NCBI RefSeq assembly: GCF_026913015.1
Contig: NZ_JAPTYD010000034.1
Location: forward strand, 1-38,768
Direction of reading: 5' to 3'
DNA: 38,768 bases
DNA from: Paracoccus benzoatiresistens
GTDB lineage: Bacteria > Pseudomonadota > Alphaproteobacteria > Rhodobacterales > Rhodobacteraceae
Positions 1 through 9,168 of this stretch are shown here, one piece after another. The first letter of the stretch is position 1; each line of letters starts with the position of its first letter. The notes under the pieces were generated by a model that saw nothing but the letters and a program-made list of their open reading frames with translations, did not search any database and was not told where the DNA came from. Position numbers and translations under genes: made by a program.

Positions 1-109
1 TCCTCGCCATGCCGGAACGCGTCGCCTCAATCACCTCACGCGATTGGGCGCAGGTCAGTGGTTAATGCCGTTAGTATAAGCTCTGGCGATTGACGAAGGA
101 CTGATCCGC

Positions 110-322
110 ATGACGAAACGGAAGCGCTATTCGGCCGAGTTCAAAGCGAAGGTGGCGTTGGAAGCCATCCGCGAGGAACTGACGACGGCCGAACTGGCCA
201 AGAAGGACGACATCCATCCGACGATGATCACGGGCTGGAAGAGGACCGCGATCGAGAACATGGCTTCGGCCTTTGGTTGTGGCTCGCCCGCCGCACCGCA
301 AATTCCTGCGGGTGAGGTATAA
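110..322 (+). pseudogene. IS3-family OrfA remnant
   Basis: The first roughly 50 codons match the N-terminal helix-turn-helix protein (OrfA, transposase_8 type) of IS3-family elements: a basic start, then 'FKAKVALEAIREE', then 'LAKKDDIHPTMITGWKR'. OrfA normally runs to about 90-100 residues, followed by an overlapping OrfB with the DDE catalytic core. Here the similarity stops near base 270, the frame ends at 322, and no OrfB follows. It is a 5' stub and cannot encode an active transposase. It is the outermost of several broken IS remnants on the left flank. The assignment rests on family recall of the OrfA pattern. Confidence 0.75.
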
Positions 323-470
323 ACCCATGCCAGAGCTTAGCGAGGCGGCAAACTCGTGGAAAATCCAGGACAACCTCTTAGCGTTCGCGGCGTTTAATGC
401 TTGAGGGGAGGAGTGTCGCCGTGACTGAGGACGATGACGTCACCAGCAACAAGGTTGTGCAACCAGACAA

Positions 471-1058
471 CTAGCTGCGCATAGACTCCACCTTGCTCCC
501 GCCTCCGACGTTGACCCATGCTGAAACTTCCGTTGCGATCATGCTGCGCTTGGTCAGAAAGACCCGCAGGGCAACAGCTTCCCCCTCGGTGAGATCGACA
601 AAGCCGCATCGCCGCAGGACCTCGATGTGCAGGAAGACGTCGCCCGTCCTGCCGAAGATATTTGCAAAGCCGAAGCCCTTATTGCGGTCGAACCACTTCA
701 CCCGCGCCGGTAGTAGCGGAAGCGCCGCGAAGTGAGCCTCCGACATAGCTGCCAGTTCGGCAATCGGTGCTGCAGTCTGGGCATTTAAAGGCGGAGGCGC
801 AATGGAAAGCACCTCGACCGCCTGGCGTCCGCGCGCCGTCTGGATCGCAACGACTTCGACTAATGCATCCTCGGCAATCGAGCTTTGCCCGAAGCTACGC
901 AACACGTTGCTGTGAAGAAGTACGTCCGCTCCTTCTTCTGCATCAGAGAGGAAACCAAACCCCTTGATCGGATCGAACCACTTGATCTGCCCTTTGATAC
1001 GTTGGCCAGGCAATGATGTTTGATCCCTCATGCCAAGGGATGTTGTGGAGATGAACAT
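471..1058 (-). CDS. Two-domain cold-shock protein
   Basis: 195 aa with two cold-shock domains (CSD), the OB-fold that binds single-stranded nucleic acid. Domain 1 (about residues 21-86) has 'IKWFD', the RNP1-like 'KGFGF' and RNP2-like 'DVLLH'. Domain 2 (about residues 115-180) has 'VKWFD', 'KGFGF' and 'DVFLH'. An Ala/Pro-rich linker joins them. Double-CSD proteins of about 190-200 aa are common in alphaproteobacteria and are thought to act as RNA chaperones or growth-phase regulators. The ATG at 1058 has AGGA about 10 nt upstream; an internal ATG at 1031 is possible. The gene is intact although it lies between IS3 and IS5 remnants, so it may be a passenger or a resident gene hit on both sides. 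No long 5' leader is identified. Confidence 0.9.
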   Translation of the reverse strand: MFISTTSLGMRDQTSLPGQRIKGQIKWFDPIKGFGFLSDAEEGADVLLHSNVLRSFGQSSIAEDALVEVVAIQTARGRQAVEVLSIAPPPLNAQTAAPIAELAAMSEAHFAALPLLPARVKWFDRNKGFGFANIFGRTGDVFLHIEVLRRCGFVDLTEGEAVALRVFLTKRSMIATEVSAWVNVGGGSKVESMRS

Positions 1059-1234
1059 GGGAATGAGGTCCTGAGATCACTATGTCAAGCGTCAAAAAGG
1101 TGCCGATTTGCTAGGCTATCAGTGACTAACACCGCACAGCTTGGAAAGAAATCCTGTCCTAACGTCATAAACTGCGGCTCCGCGGTCGGCGGGTCATGTC
1201 GCTTTTTCCGACCGGTTTCGGGCGTCGACTTCCC

Positions 1235-1969
1235 TCATATCTGGGGGCCGAGATCTCCTAGGCGGGAATGCACCTCCTTATTCTGCTCGAGCAGGCGACC
1301 GACCAGCCAGAGTGCCTCCAGCACCCGTCCGCGCAGCGCGCCGTCGGGAATGTCCTGCAAGTGGCGGCGCAAATCCCGGTGCACCCGGCCAACATAGCCC
1401 TTGAGCTGCCGCAGGGCCTTGCGCATGCGCTTGAACTGCCGAGCATGAGCATACCGTCCGACCTGGGTGGCCAGCCGCGGCGCAAGCCGCGCGTAGCTCT
1501 GGCGCAGATCGATCCCGGCCTTTCTCGCCGAGCCGACCAGCAATACGCGAGCGCGCTCGTAAAGCCGCGCATCCGTGGGATGGGCGATGGTCTTTTCCAT
1601 CACGGTCGTATCGACAGCCACCTGCTTCAGGCTCTTGTCGGTGACAGCGCCCGCGGCTCGGCCTGCCTCGATGGTCTTGGTCAGCAGCCACTCCACCCCT
1701 TCCTCGCCGATCCGCTTGCGCCAGCGCACCAGCGACGAGGGATCGATTGGAGGATGGTGCTGGAGTGAGGAGGATCAGAAAACAGTCCGGTGGACTGTTT
1801 TCCCGACGAACGTCTCGCCAGTGAAGTGCTGGTAATACGGGTTCTCGACCCACCGGGCGACGACTGCCTCGTCAGAGAGCTTGAAGGCGTGCTGGAGATA
1901 CATGAGCCCCGCCACCAGGCGTGGCGATGTCGCGGGTCGACCTGATGCGAAGGAAAGAAGCTCGCCCAT
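1235..1969 (-). pseudogene. IS5-type transposase, interrupted and truncated
   Basis: The N-terminal part (1969-1775) reads 'RPATSPRLVAGLMYLQHAF' and 'VARWVENPYYQHFTGETF', typical of IS5-group transposases. The same reading frame resumes after a short insert and continues 'PPIDPSSLVRW', 'KRIGEEGVEWLL', 'VAVDTTVMEK' (first catalytic Asp) and 'QVGRYAHARQFKRMR'. A stop codon in the insert separates the two halves, although both are in the same frame (1969 and 1729 differ by 80 codons). The 3' end near 1260 lacks the usual C-terminal region carrying the last catalytic acidic residues, so the gene is both interrupted and truncated. It is inactive unless complemented. Confidence 0.85.
1778..1802. 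repeat. 11-bp perfect palindrome within a transposase-disrupting insert
   Basis: GAAAACAGTCC (1778-1788) and GGACTGTTTTC (1792-1802) are perfect inverted repeats around a 3-nt spacer. They lie in a stretch of about 43 nt (1765-1807) that has no counterpart in the usual IS5-type transposase sequence. Removing it joins 'TGETF' to 'QHHPPIDPSS', the expected protein. The insert is close to a multiple of three but brings an in-frame TGA on the transposase strand. It resembles a small mobile palindromic element rather than random decay. Confidence 0.7.
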
Positions 1970-2238
1970 TCCCGTTCAAAAAACTCTCAGTCGATCAGCG
2001 CCGCAAGCTTCACCAATTCGTGGCGCGCATCGATCATATCGACCAGTCGTGGGCGGAGCAGGTCATCCTGTTCAGGGGCGCAGGAATGAGGCTTCATCGG
2101 CGACCGGAAGTTGCAAGGTTTCTGGCCAAAGCATACGAAACCCGGCAATTCAAAGCGAACAAAACCGCAGCTTTCGGAGGTGAAATCAATGAACTACAAG
2201 TTGTTCAGGCCGGACTTTTTAGCTTCGGGTGACTAGGC
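1970..2238. other. Stretch without a confident gene
   Basis: A + strand frame (1921-2232) is open here, but its first part overlaps the IS5-type transposase on the other strand and I recognise no family in the rest ('FKKLSVDQRRKLHQFVARID...'). The residue composition after 1970 is fairly protein-like, so this could be the tail of a gene whose start was destroyed by the IS. I do not call it a gene. Confidence 0.3.
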
Positions 2239-2433
2239 TTACACTGAAACAGCAGCACAGAAGCTGCTATCTCGATCAGGCTTCTGGGAATTCTGTTGCG
2301 CCGTGGGCGTTGTCGAACACTGCAAGGATTCTTTGAGTACAGCGCCGATATCCAGCGGTTCCGGACGAAGCTTACCGTGTGCGTTCTGACAGATTTGAAA
2401 CAAGGCAATCAAAGCCGGATCGATGATAGTCAC
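2239..2433 (-). CDS. Small hypothetical protein
   Basis: 64 aa from a GTG start, unrecognised. The first half ('IIDPALIALFQICQNAHGKL') looks like an amphipathic helix; the second half is polar and low in structure. It lies 9 nt downstream of another small - strand frame (2443-2664), so the two could form a mini-operon. No clear ribosome binding site is seen and the call rests only on composition and arrangement. It may be a chance frame. Confidence 0.25.
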   Translation of the reverse strand: MTIIDPALIALFQICQNAHGKLRPEPLDIGAVLKESLQCSTTPTAQQNSQKPDRDSSFCAAVSV

Positions 2434-2442
2434 TTTTCAGTA

Positions 2443-2664
2443 TTAACCCAAAAAACCTTTTCTTTCTAAGGTATCTAGGCATAAAGGAATGTCTGCAAGC
2501 CTATCGTAGTTGCCGCTATAAAGAAGTTCGTTAGCGTAACACAACCGCCACAGGCGGCCATGCCGTTCAGTCAGCAGGCATCGGTCGCGGGCGTGGGCAG
2601 TTCGACTGATCCAGTCACGTCCGTCAATGTGGTGGAGATTCCGGGATTGCCTTTTTGAGGTCAT
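2443..2664 (-). CDS. Small hypothetical protein
   Basis: 73 aa from an ATG, unrecognised. It is rich in Arg, Leu and Cys, with 'RHGRLWRLCYANELLYSGNYDRL' split by a Trp/Tyr-rich core; there is no transmembrane segment. Its 3' half lies in DNA noticeably richer in A+T than the neighbours, consistent with imported DNA. The 5' end abuts the IS21 remnant, so the start may not be original. Low confidence. Confidence 0.25.
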   Translation of the reverse strand: MTSKRQSRNLHHIDGRDWISRTAHARDRCLLTERHGRLWRLCYANELLYSGNYDRLADIPLCLDTLERKGFLG

Positions 2665-2813
2665 CGGTCAGGCGGTCCGTGTTGATATGCGTGTTTCGCC
2701 TAATGACGGGCAGCAACGTCACGCGATGGCGGGCAGCGATTTCGCAGCAGCATGGCAGGCTTGGTCAGCACTCAGAGGATAGAGTTCCGCTCCTGAATGC
2801 AGGAGAGGGCCAG

Positions 2814-4008
2814 ATGGAGACAGGACGTCTTAACATGCGCCGGATACGCGACGTTCTACGATCGAAGTATGGGCACGGACTGAGCGAACGGCAGATCGCA
2901 GCCTCGCTCCGGCTGAGCAAGTCCAGTGTCGGGACCTCCCTGCACCGGGCGCGGCAAGCCGGGCTGCGTTGGCCATTGCCGGAAGGCCTGGATGACGACG
3001 GCCCGGAGCTTCTGCTGTTTCCTGCAGCCCCCACCGTTGCCGACCCGAACAGGCCGGTGCCGGATTGGGCCAGTATCGATCGTGAACTGCGGCGGCCCGG
3101 GGTGACGCGGATGTTGCTTTGGGAGGAATATCGCGCCTCCTAACCCGAAGGCTTTGCCGGTACGTGGTTCTGCACCCACTACGATGCGTGGAAAGGCGTG
3201 TTCGTCCGACAATGCGGCAGACGCATGTCGGCGGGGAGAAGGTCTTCGTCGATTTTGCCGGGGACACGATCGCCGTCACTGGTCCGGAAAGCGGCGAAGT
3301 GCGGGCCATGAAGCTGTTCATCCCGGCCATGGGGGCGTCGAATTATGCCTATGCCGAGGCGGCTGCGACGGAAGGGCTGGAGGACTGGATCGGTGCCCAC
3401 GTGCGGATGTTCAGCTTCCTGGATGGGGTGCACAGAGTCGTCGTCCCCGACAACTGGAGTCGGCGGTGCGAGAGAGGCCGATCGCTATGACTCCAGGCTG
3501 AACCAGACCTATGCCGACATGGCCGAGCATCATAGCATTGCGATCCTGCCGGCCCGCCCGTGCAAGCCCGCGACAAGGCCAGGTTCGGAGTTGCGGTGCA
3601 GGTGGCGCAGCGATGGATCCTGGCGTGGCTGCACAACCGGCGTTTCTTCTCGCTGGCCGAGCTGAATGCCGCCATTCGACGCTTCCGCGATGAACTGAAC
3701 GTGCGGATCATGCAGGGCTACGGCACCGGCCGCGCCGATCTCTTCTCCACGCTGGATCGGCCGCATCTTCAAGCACCACCCGATATGGCCTGTGCCATTG
3801 CCCGCCGGAAGCGCGTCCGGGTGGCGCCTGACTATCCCGTCGTGATGGACAGTTCCTGGTATTCCGTGCCCTCTGGCGTGATCCGGGAAGAGGAGGATGT
3901 CCGGGTCTGTGGCGAGATTGTGTAAATCTTCCATGTGGGCCGAAGATTTACCAGCCATCTCCGCTGCCGGGGGCGCGAGCGGCCATGTGACGCTGCCTGA
4001 CCACAGGG
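2814..4008 (+). pseudogene. IS21-family IstA transposase, multiply frameshifted
   Basis: The ATG at 2814 follows an AGGAGAGGG ribosome binding site and opens a recognisable IS21 IstA: helix-turn-helix 'LSERQIAASLRLSKSSV', linker 'RPGVTRMLLWEEYRA', then in shifted frames the DDE core. 'FVDFAGDT' holds the first Asp, 'VVVPDNW' the second, and 'DKARFGVAVQVAQRWI' is the third-acid region. At least four frame changes are needed (near 3140, 3465, 3560 and 3925), and the expected catalytic Glu ('AKVE') is replaced by 'ARFG'. The tail after 3925 ('VGRRFTSHLRCRGRE') is still recognisable past a premature stop. No istB helper ATPase follows, so the element is dead. Confidence 0.85.
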
Positions 4009-4269
4009 TTAACCAATCAGTCCGCGTCCTCTGTGCATCCTGGGCAACTTCGCTCCCTCAGAACCGCTTGCCCAGTCATGAGTTGTCGGAGAAGCTGAGA
4101 TATTCTGCCGAGATCCCGCTCACGACCACTAGCGAACCGGTGAAAGCCGAATCATTGCCGCGATACCCTGAAGTGGGTGTGCGGCCTTGTTTCAGGGTTA
4201 ATGTTCACGCGCTTTATGCAAAGTGGAACGGCTGGCGGGCTGGCTAGGGTGAGGACGAAGGGTAACTGA

Positions 4270-4836
4270 ATGCTGGATTGTGTTCTGGCCCGCTGGCAGC
4301 CCGGGATCGGCGATCCGACCTGGCAAGGCTGGGCAACGGTTCTGGTCTATTTGGCTGCGGGGGTTTCAGCCTTATATGCCAGTCACACAGCTCTTCCTGC
4401 GGCAGCACCGGTGCGAGAGCGGCTCTTTTGGAATCTAACATGGCTGGTTCTGGTTGCCTTGGCGGTCAACAAGCAGCTTGACCTACAATCGGCGTTGACG
4501 GCTGGGGGGCGCTGCTTGGCACAAGCCCAGGGTTGGTATGATCAGCGGCACCTCGTACAAATCGGTTTTCTCATGGGACTTGCTGCCTTGGCACTGGTGT
4601 TTCTGACCATGCTTCTGGTGCTGCTACGAGGCAGCTTGTCCCGCAGCGCGTTGCCGATCATGGGTTTTGTCTTTGTGTGCACTTTCGTGCTGATGCGGGC
4701 GATAGGCTTTCATGATGCCGATCAGTTTCTGGGCTTGCCGGTTCTGGGCTTGCGAGCCAATACCATATTGGAATGGATCGGCCCGGCTTTGATTTCCCTT
4801 GGGGCCATCCGGCTTGCTCGATTTCCGGTTCGGTGA
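4270..4836 (+). CDS. Small multispanning membrane protein
   Basis: 188 aa with about five hydrophobic segments (roughly residues 20-40, 52-68, 97-122, 127-147 and 163-182) separated by short charged loops. The ATG at 4270 is preceded by GAAGGG about 8 nt away. The sequence resembles small inner-membrane proteins found near polysaccharide or capsule loci in sphingomonads, some of which are misannotated as isopropylmalate isomerase, but I cannot assign a function. Between residues 70 and 98 is a loop with 'QAQGWYDQRHLVQ', and a conserved-looking 'GFHDAD' lies near residue 151. It sits between the IS21 and IS110 remnants. It is intact and probably expressed on its own. Confidence 0.7.
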   Translation: MLDCVLARWQPGIGDPTWQGWATVLVYLAAGVSALYASHTALPAAAPVRERLFWNLTWLVLVALAVNKQLDLQSALTAGGRCLAQAQGWYDQRHLVQIGFLMGLAALALVFLTMLLVLLRGSLSRSALPIMGFVFVCTFVLMRAIGFHDADQFLGLPVLGLRANTILEWIGPALISLGAIRLARFPVR

Positions 4837-4947
4837 TCTTTCATCCTTTCTCCATTTTTGTTCGATAACGTCCTGACCATGCGTTGTCGGCGCCGTTGTC
4901 ACCAAGATGAATTGTTCTTCGCGGTGCAAAGGAGGTATCCGTGTTGA

Positions 4948-5855
<908 letters not shown>

Positions 5856-6267
5856 AACGCAATTCCAATGGCATCCTGCATTTGTGTTTTCCCAAGCTCG
5901 TCTTGTCATGCGGGCCTCTCGCCCATGTATCCGTTCAGGTTCAAAGAAGAGGCGGGGGTGATCACACTACTTTCCGGTCCCTGCTCGACCTGAAATGTCT
6001 CGATCCGTCCCCCGCCGCCGTCCGGCATTTTTGGAGTGCCGGTCAGCGGCTCCCTTGTCTCACGGGGAACCAGGGTCAGTCTAAGACAAGAAGTGTCACA
6101 AGAGCGGGTTGGGCGCAGTGTGGCACGCAAGGACCTCATGGATTGGAAACAACCATTTACAATCAACCACCCGGAATCAATGGCTGCAAAGACCGCTTTT
6201 CAAGCCTGCCAATATACTTGATACTGGATGGTAACCTCTTTCAGCTCGACTGAATTACAGGAGTGGA
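5856..6267. other. 412-nt stretch without a recognised gene
   Basis: Several frames are open but none has a convincing start or family. The first half is GC-rich and looks like leftover mobile-element DNA beside the IS110 remnant. The last 100 nt are richer in A+T and must hold the promoter of the oxidoreductase gene that follows. The ribosome binding site ACAGGAG (about 6256-6262) is clear; no strong -10/-35 pair stands out. Confidence 0.4.
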
Positions 6268-7842
6268 TTGTTAGCTGGTAGCGTGTATCGAAACGGATCT
6301 TCCGACTTGGAGAACATAGATATAACCGCCGTGGCATCTGTGCCATGGGAGGCAATCGTGATTGGAACTGGCCTGGGCGGCGCTCATGCGGGTGCAAGAT
6401 TGGTAGAAGCAGGCATGAAGGTCTTGTTTGTCGAGCGCGGGACAAGGGCCCTGAGCGATAACGCGCCTGCCCCGCTGGAACAGCTCGACGCAGAGGTGAT
6501 GATCGATGGGAAAGGGGCCCGACGGGTTCCCACATCCATATCGGCAGTCGGCGGCACCTCGGTTGTCTACGCGGCTTCATTGGAACTGCCGGCGCGACAC
6601 GACCTTGAGGATCTTGAGGGCATTCCGCATCCGACTGGTGGATGGATCGTGGGCTACGACAGGTTTATACCCTACTTCTCGGAGGCTCGTCGTCTTGTCG
6701 GCATTTCTGGAACGCCCAATGTGCTTTGCCCCGAGGATCGTGATTTGTTCGTCAGCCCGCCTCCGCTTTGTGCAGGCGATGCAGAAATCTGTGACGATCT
6801 GACCCGGCGCGGATATCACCCTTACCGCGCGCATCTGGGAATTGCCTATCAGCCACAGTGTCAGGAATGCATCGGGCGTGAATGCCAACAGGCATGCAAG
6901 GCAGATGCCCGGCAACCCCTCCAGCGGGCGCTGAGCACGGGCCGCTCGGCACTTCTGTCAGGATGGACGGCCCAGCAGATCGAGATCGATGGCGAAACGG
7001 TAAGCGGCGTCGTTGTAAGCCGTGCGGGACAGGAGCCGGTGATACTCGCAACCGATCGGGTCGTGCTGGCAGGGGGTGCAATCGGATCGGCACAGTTACT
7101 GCTTGCGTCCCGCAGCACCGAATGGGCGGACGGGATCGGAAATAGAACAGGTTTGCTGGGACGGAATCTGATGTTTCACCTGTCCGAGCGAATGGCCGTA
7201 TTTCCAAAGCACCGGGCGCCCTTGGGATTTCCGGCAAAGTCACTGGCCCTGCGAGACCTTTATCTCCGGGATGGAGCAAGGATGGGAATGGTTCAGTCTA
7301 TGGGATTGCAGGCAGATTATGGAAATATCCTGATGCACTTGCGCAGCCGCTTCGACGCAGGACGACTGCGCCGCGCGCGCGTGTTGCGGCCGTTCCTGCG
7401 AATTCCAGCCAAGGTCGCGGCGGGGGTCTTGGGAGAGGCGCGGGTGTTTGTCGGCATCCTCGAGGACCTGCCGTATGAAACGAACCGTATCCTGCCCGGC
7501 AGCAATCCACTGGAACCACCAAGGATCGTGTATGGGGTCGCACCAGAGCTTGCCCAACGCCGGCACCGTTTCCGCAATGCCATTCGAGAGATGTTCAGAG
7601 GGCGGCGTTTCTTCTTTCTCAATGACGATATCGAACTCAACTATGGCCATGCCTGCGGCACCGCGAGGTTCGGCCGCGACCCCCGCGACAGTGTCCTGGA
7701 TGCCGATTGCCGTGTACATGGCCTACGCAACCTTTATGTAGCCGACGCATCCTTCATGCCCTCCTCCACCGGGGTGAACCCGGGCCTGATCATCCTGGCA
7801 AACAGCCTGCGTGTGGCCGACCGCATTGTGGCGGCACGATGA
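6268..7842 (+). CDS. GMC-family FAD oxidoreductase with a four-Cys cluster
   Basis: 524 aa. The N-terminal FAD-binding Rossmann motif is 'VIGTGLGGAHAGARL' followed by 'VLFVERG'. The C-terminus has the GMC_oxred_C signature: 'HACGTARFGRDP', then 'LYVADASFMPSSTGVNPG'. Such enzymes oxidise alcohols, sugars or sterols using FAD. An unusual cluster C198-x2-C201-x4-C206-x3-C210 recalls the ferredoxin-like Cys patch of cholesterol-oxidase-like GMC proteins and could bind a metal or Fe-S centre. The start is TTG at 6268, chosen for the ACAGGAG site 5-6 nt upstream and because the Rossmann fold begins about 30 residues later. The stop overlaps the next gene's ATG (ATGA), so the two are translationally coupled. 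Within this locus it may oxidise a sugar or a lipid-bound intermediate (inference). Confidence 0.85.
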   Translation: MLAGSVYRNGSSDLENIDITAVASVPWEAIVIGTGLGGAHAGARLVEAGMKVLFVERGTRALSDNAPAPLEQLDAEVMIDGKGARRVPTSISAVGGTSVVYAASLELPARHDLEDLEGIPHPTGGWIVGYDRFIPYFSEARRLVGISGTPNVLCPEDRDLFVSPPPLCAGDAEICDDLTRRGYHPYRAHLGIAYQPQCQECIGRECQQACKADARQPLQRALSTGRSALLSGWTAQQIEIDGETVSGVVVSRAGQEPVILATDRVVLAGGAIGSAQLLLASRSTEWADGIGNRTGLLGRNLMFHLSERMAVFPKHRAPLGFPAKSLALRDLYLRDGARMGMVQSMGLQADYGNILMHLRSRFDAGRLRRARVLRPFLRIPAKVAAGVLGEARVFVGILEDLPYETNRILPGSNPLEPPRIVYGVAPELAQRRHRFRNAIREMFRGRRFFFLNDDIELNYGHACGTARFGRDPRDSVLDADCRVHGLRNLYVADASFMPSSTGVNPGLIILANSLRVADRIVAAR

Positions 7843-9155
7843 AGGTGAACCCGATTACAATTGACTCTGTGCCGTCGACACGCACCCGCCCTCGGATGCT
7901 TCTGGTTGCCGAAGCCGCAAACCCGGAGTGGGCGAGCGTTCCCCTAGTGGGCTGGTCACTCGCTTCGGCCATTGCGGCGCAGACTGATGCCCATATCGTG
8001 ACCCAGGTCCGCAACCGGGAGGCTTTTCTACGGGCGGGACTGGTTGAAGGGGAGGACTTCACCGCCATCAATACCGAGCATATCGAGCGACCGCTTTGGC
8101 AGGCTGCCAAGCGCCTCGGACTTGGAGAGAAGGGAGGTTGGACCCTATTAGCGGCGATGTCCTCGTTTCTTTATCCGTACTTTGAGCGGCAGGTCTGGAA
8201 AAAGTTCGGTGATCGCATCCGCGCCAGGGAGTTCGACATGGTGCACCGGATCACCCCGGTTATGCCGACCGCAGCTGGCGTATTGGCCGAGCGCTGCCAG
8301 GCGGCAGGCATACCCTTCATGTTAGGGCCCATCAACGGCGGGGTGCCTTGGCCCAAGGGATTTGCAGACCTCCGTACAAAAGAGAGGGAATGGTTGTCGA
8401 TGGTGCGCGGGTTCTATCGCCTCAATCCCACATGGCGGCGGATGCTCAAGGCGAGCAACGTGATCCTATGCGGATCAGGCTTTGCCCTCGCGGGCCTTCC
8501 AGAGCGATATCGTGCAAAGGCCATATTGATGCCTGAAAACGGGATCGACCCTTCCCGGTTTACGCGCGTGGCTGTCCAGGACGGCAGTCTGCCGCTGCGA
8601 GCCTGCTTCATTGGCCGACTAGTGCCGTACAAAGCCGCCGCATTGGCAATCGAAGCTGCGATCCCCTTCCTGGCGTCGGGGCAGATGACCTTCGACATCA
8701 TTGGCGACGGACCGGAGCGAGAGGCACTGGAGGCCCAGGTCGCTGCGGCGGGCTTAGGGCAGGTCGTGACCTTCCACGGCTGGCTGGACCATCGGCAAGT
8801 GCAGGATGTGGCCGTACGAAACCAGATCCTGTTGTTCCCCTCGATTCGAGAATTTGGTGGAGGAGTCGTTCTGGAAGCCATGGCGTTGGGGCTCGTCCCC
8901 GTCGTTGTGAATTATGCCGGACCGGGCGAACTCGTGGATTCTGATGTGGGCTTAAAGGTGCCCATCGCCGACGCGAAGGAGATAACCGTAAGCCTCCGTG
9001 GGCTTCTGGGCGGCCTTATCTCCGATCCATCAGTTCTAGCGAAGAAGTCGGAAGCCGGGCGACTAAGGATCAAGCGCAACTTTCTGTGGAGTGCAAAGGC
9101 CACACGGATCATCGAGATCGCATCCTCGGTTGCGGCACGCGAAACCTCCCCGTAA
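7839..9155 (+). CDS. GT4-type glycosyltransferase
   Basis: 438 aa from the ATG at 7839, which overlaps the preceding stop; a longer upstream frame would run through the oxidoreductase and is rejected. The C-terminal half is a GT-B Rossmann domain: 'PENGIDPSRF', 'CFIGRLVPYKAAALAI', 'DIIGDGPEREAL', 'VTFHGWLDHRQV', and the donor-binding EX7E-like region 'REFGGGVVLEAMALGLVPV'. The N-terminal acceptor domain contains 'VHRITPVMPT' and 'LGPINGGVPWP', a pattern I know from WcaI/WbuB-like GT4 enzymes. It probably transfers a sugar from a nucleotide donor to a lipid-linked acceptor at the cytoplasmic face. The donor is unknown. It lies in one + strand unit with the oxidoreductase and the A-PCP-TE NRPS (13-nt gap). 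Confidence 0.85.
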   Translation: MKVNPITIDSVPSTRTRPRMLLVAEAANPEWASVPLVGWSLASAIAAQTDAHIVTQVRNREAFLRAGLVEGEDFTAINTEHIERPLWQAAKRLGLGEKGGWTLLAAMSSFLYPYFERQVWKKFGDRIRAREFDMVHRITPVMPTAAGVLAERCQAAGIPFMLGPINGGVPWPKGFADLRTKEREWLSMVRGFYRLNPTWRRMLKASNVILCGSGFALAGLPERYRAKAILMPENGIDPSRFTRVAVQDGSLPLRACFIGRLVPYKAAALAIEAAIPFLASGQMTFDIIGDGPEREALEAQVAAAGLGQVVTFHGWLDHRQVQDVAVRNQILLFPSIREFGGGVVLEAMALGLVPVVVNYAGPGELVDSDVGLKVPIADAKEITVSLRGLLGGLISDPSVLAKKSEAGRLRIKRNFLWSAKATRIIEIASSVAARETSP

Positions 9156-9168
9156 GCTGAGCAGTACC

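Noticed and set aside
9091..9168. Upstream extension of the A-PCP-TE NRPS
   Set aside because: It overlaps the glycosyltransferase gene; the ATG at 9169 is in the short gap after that gene's stop.
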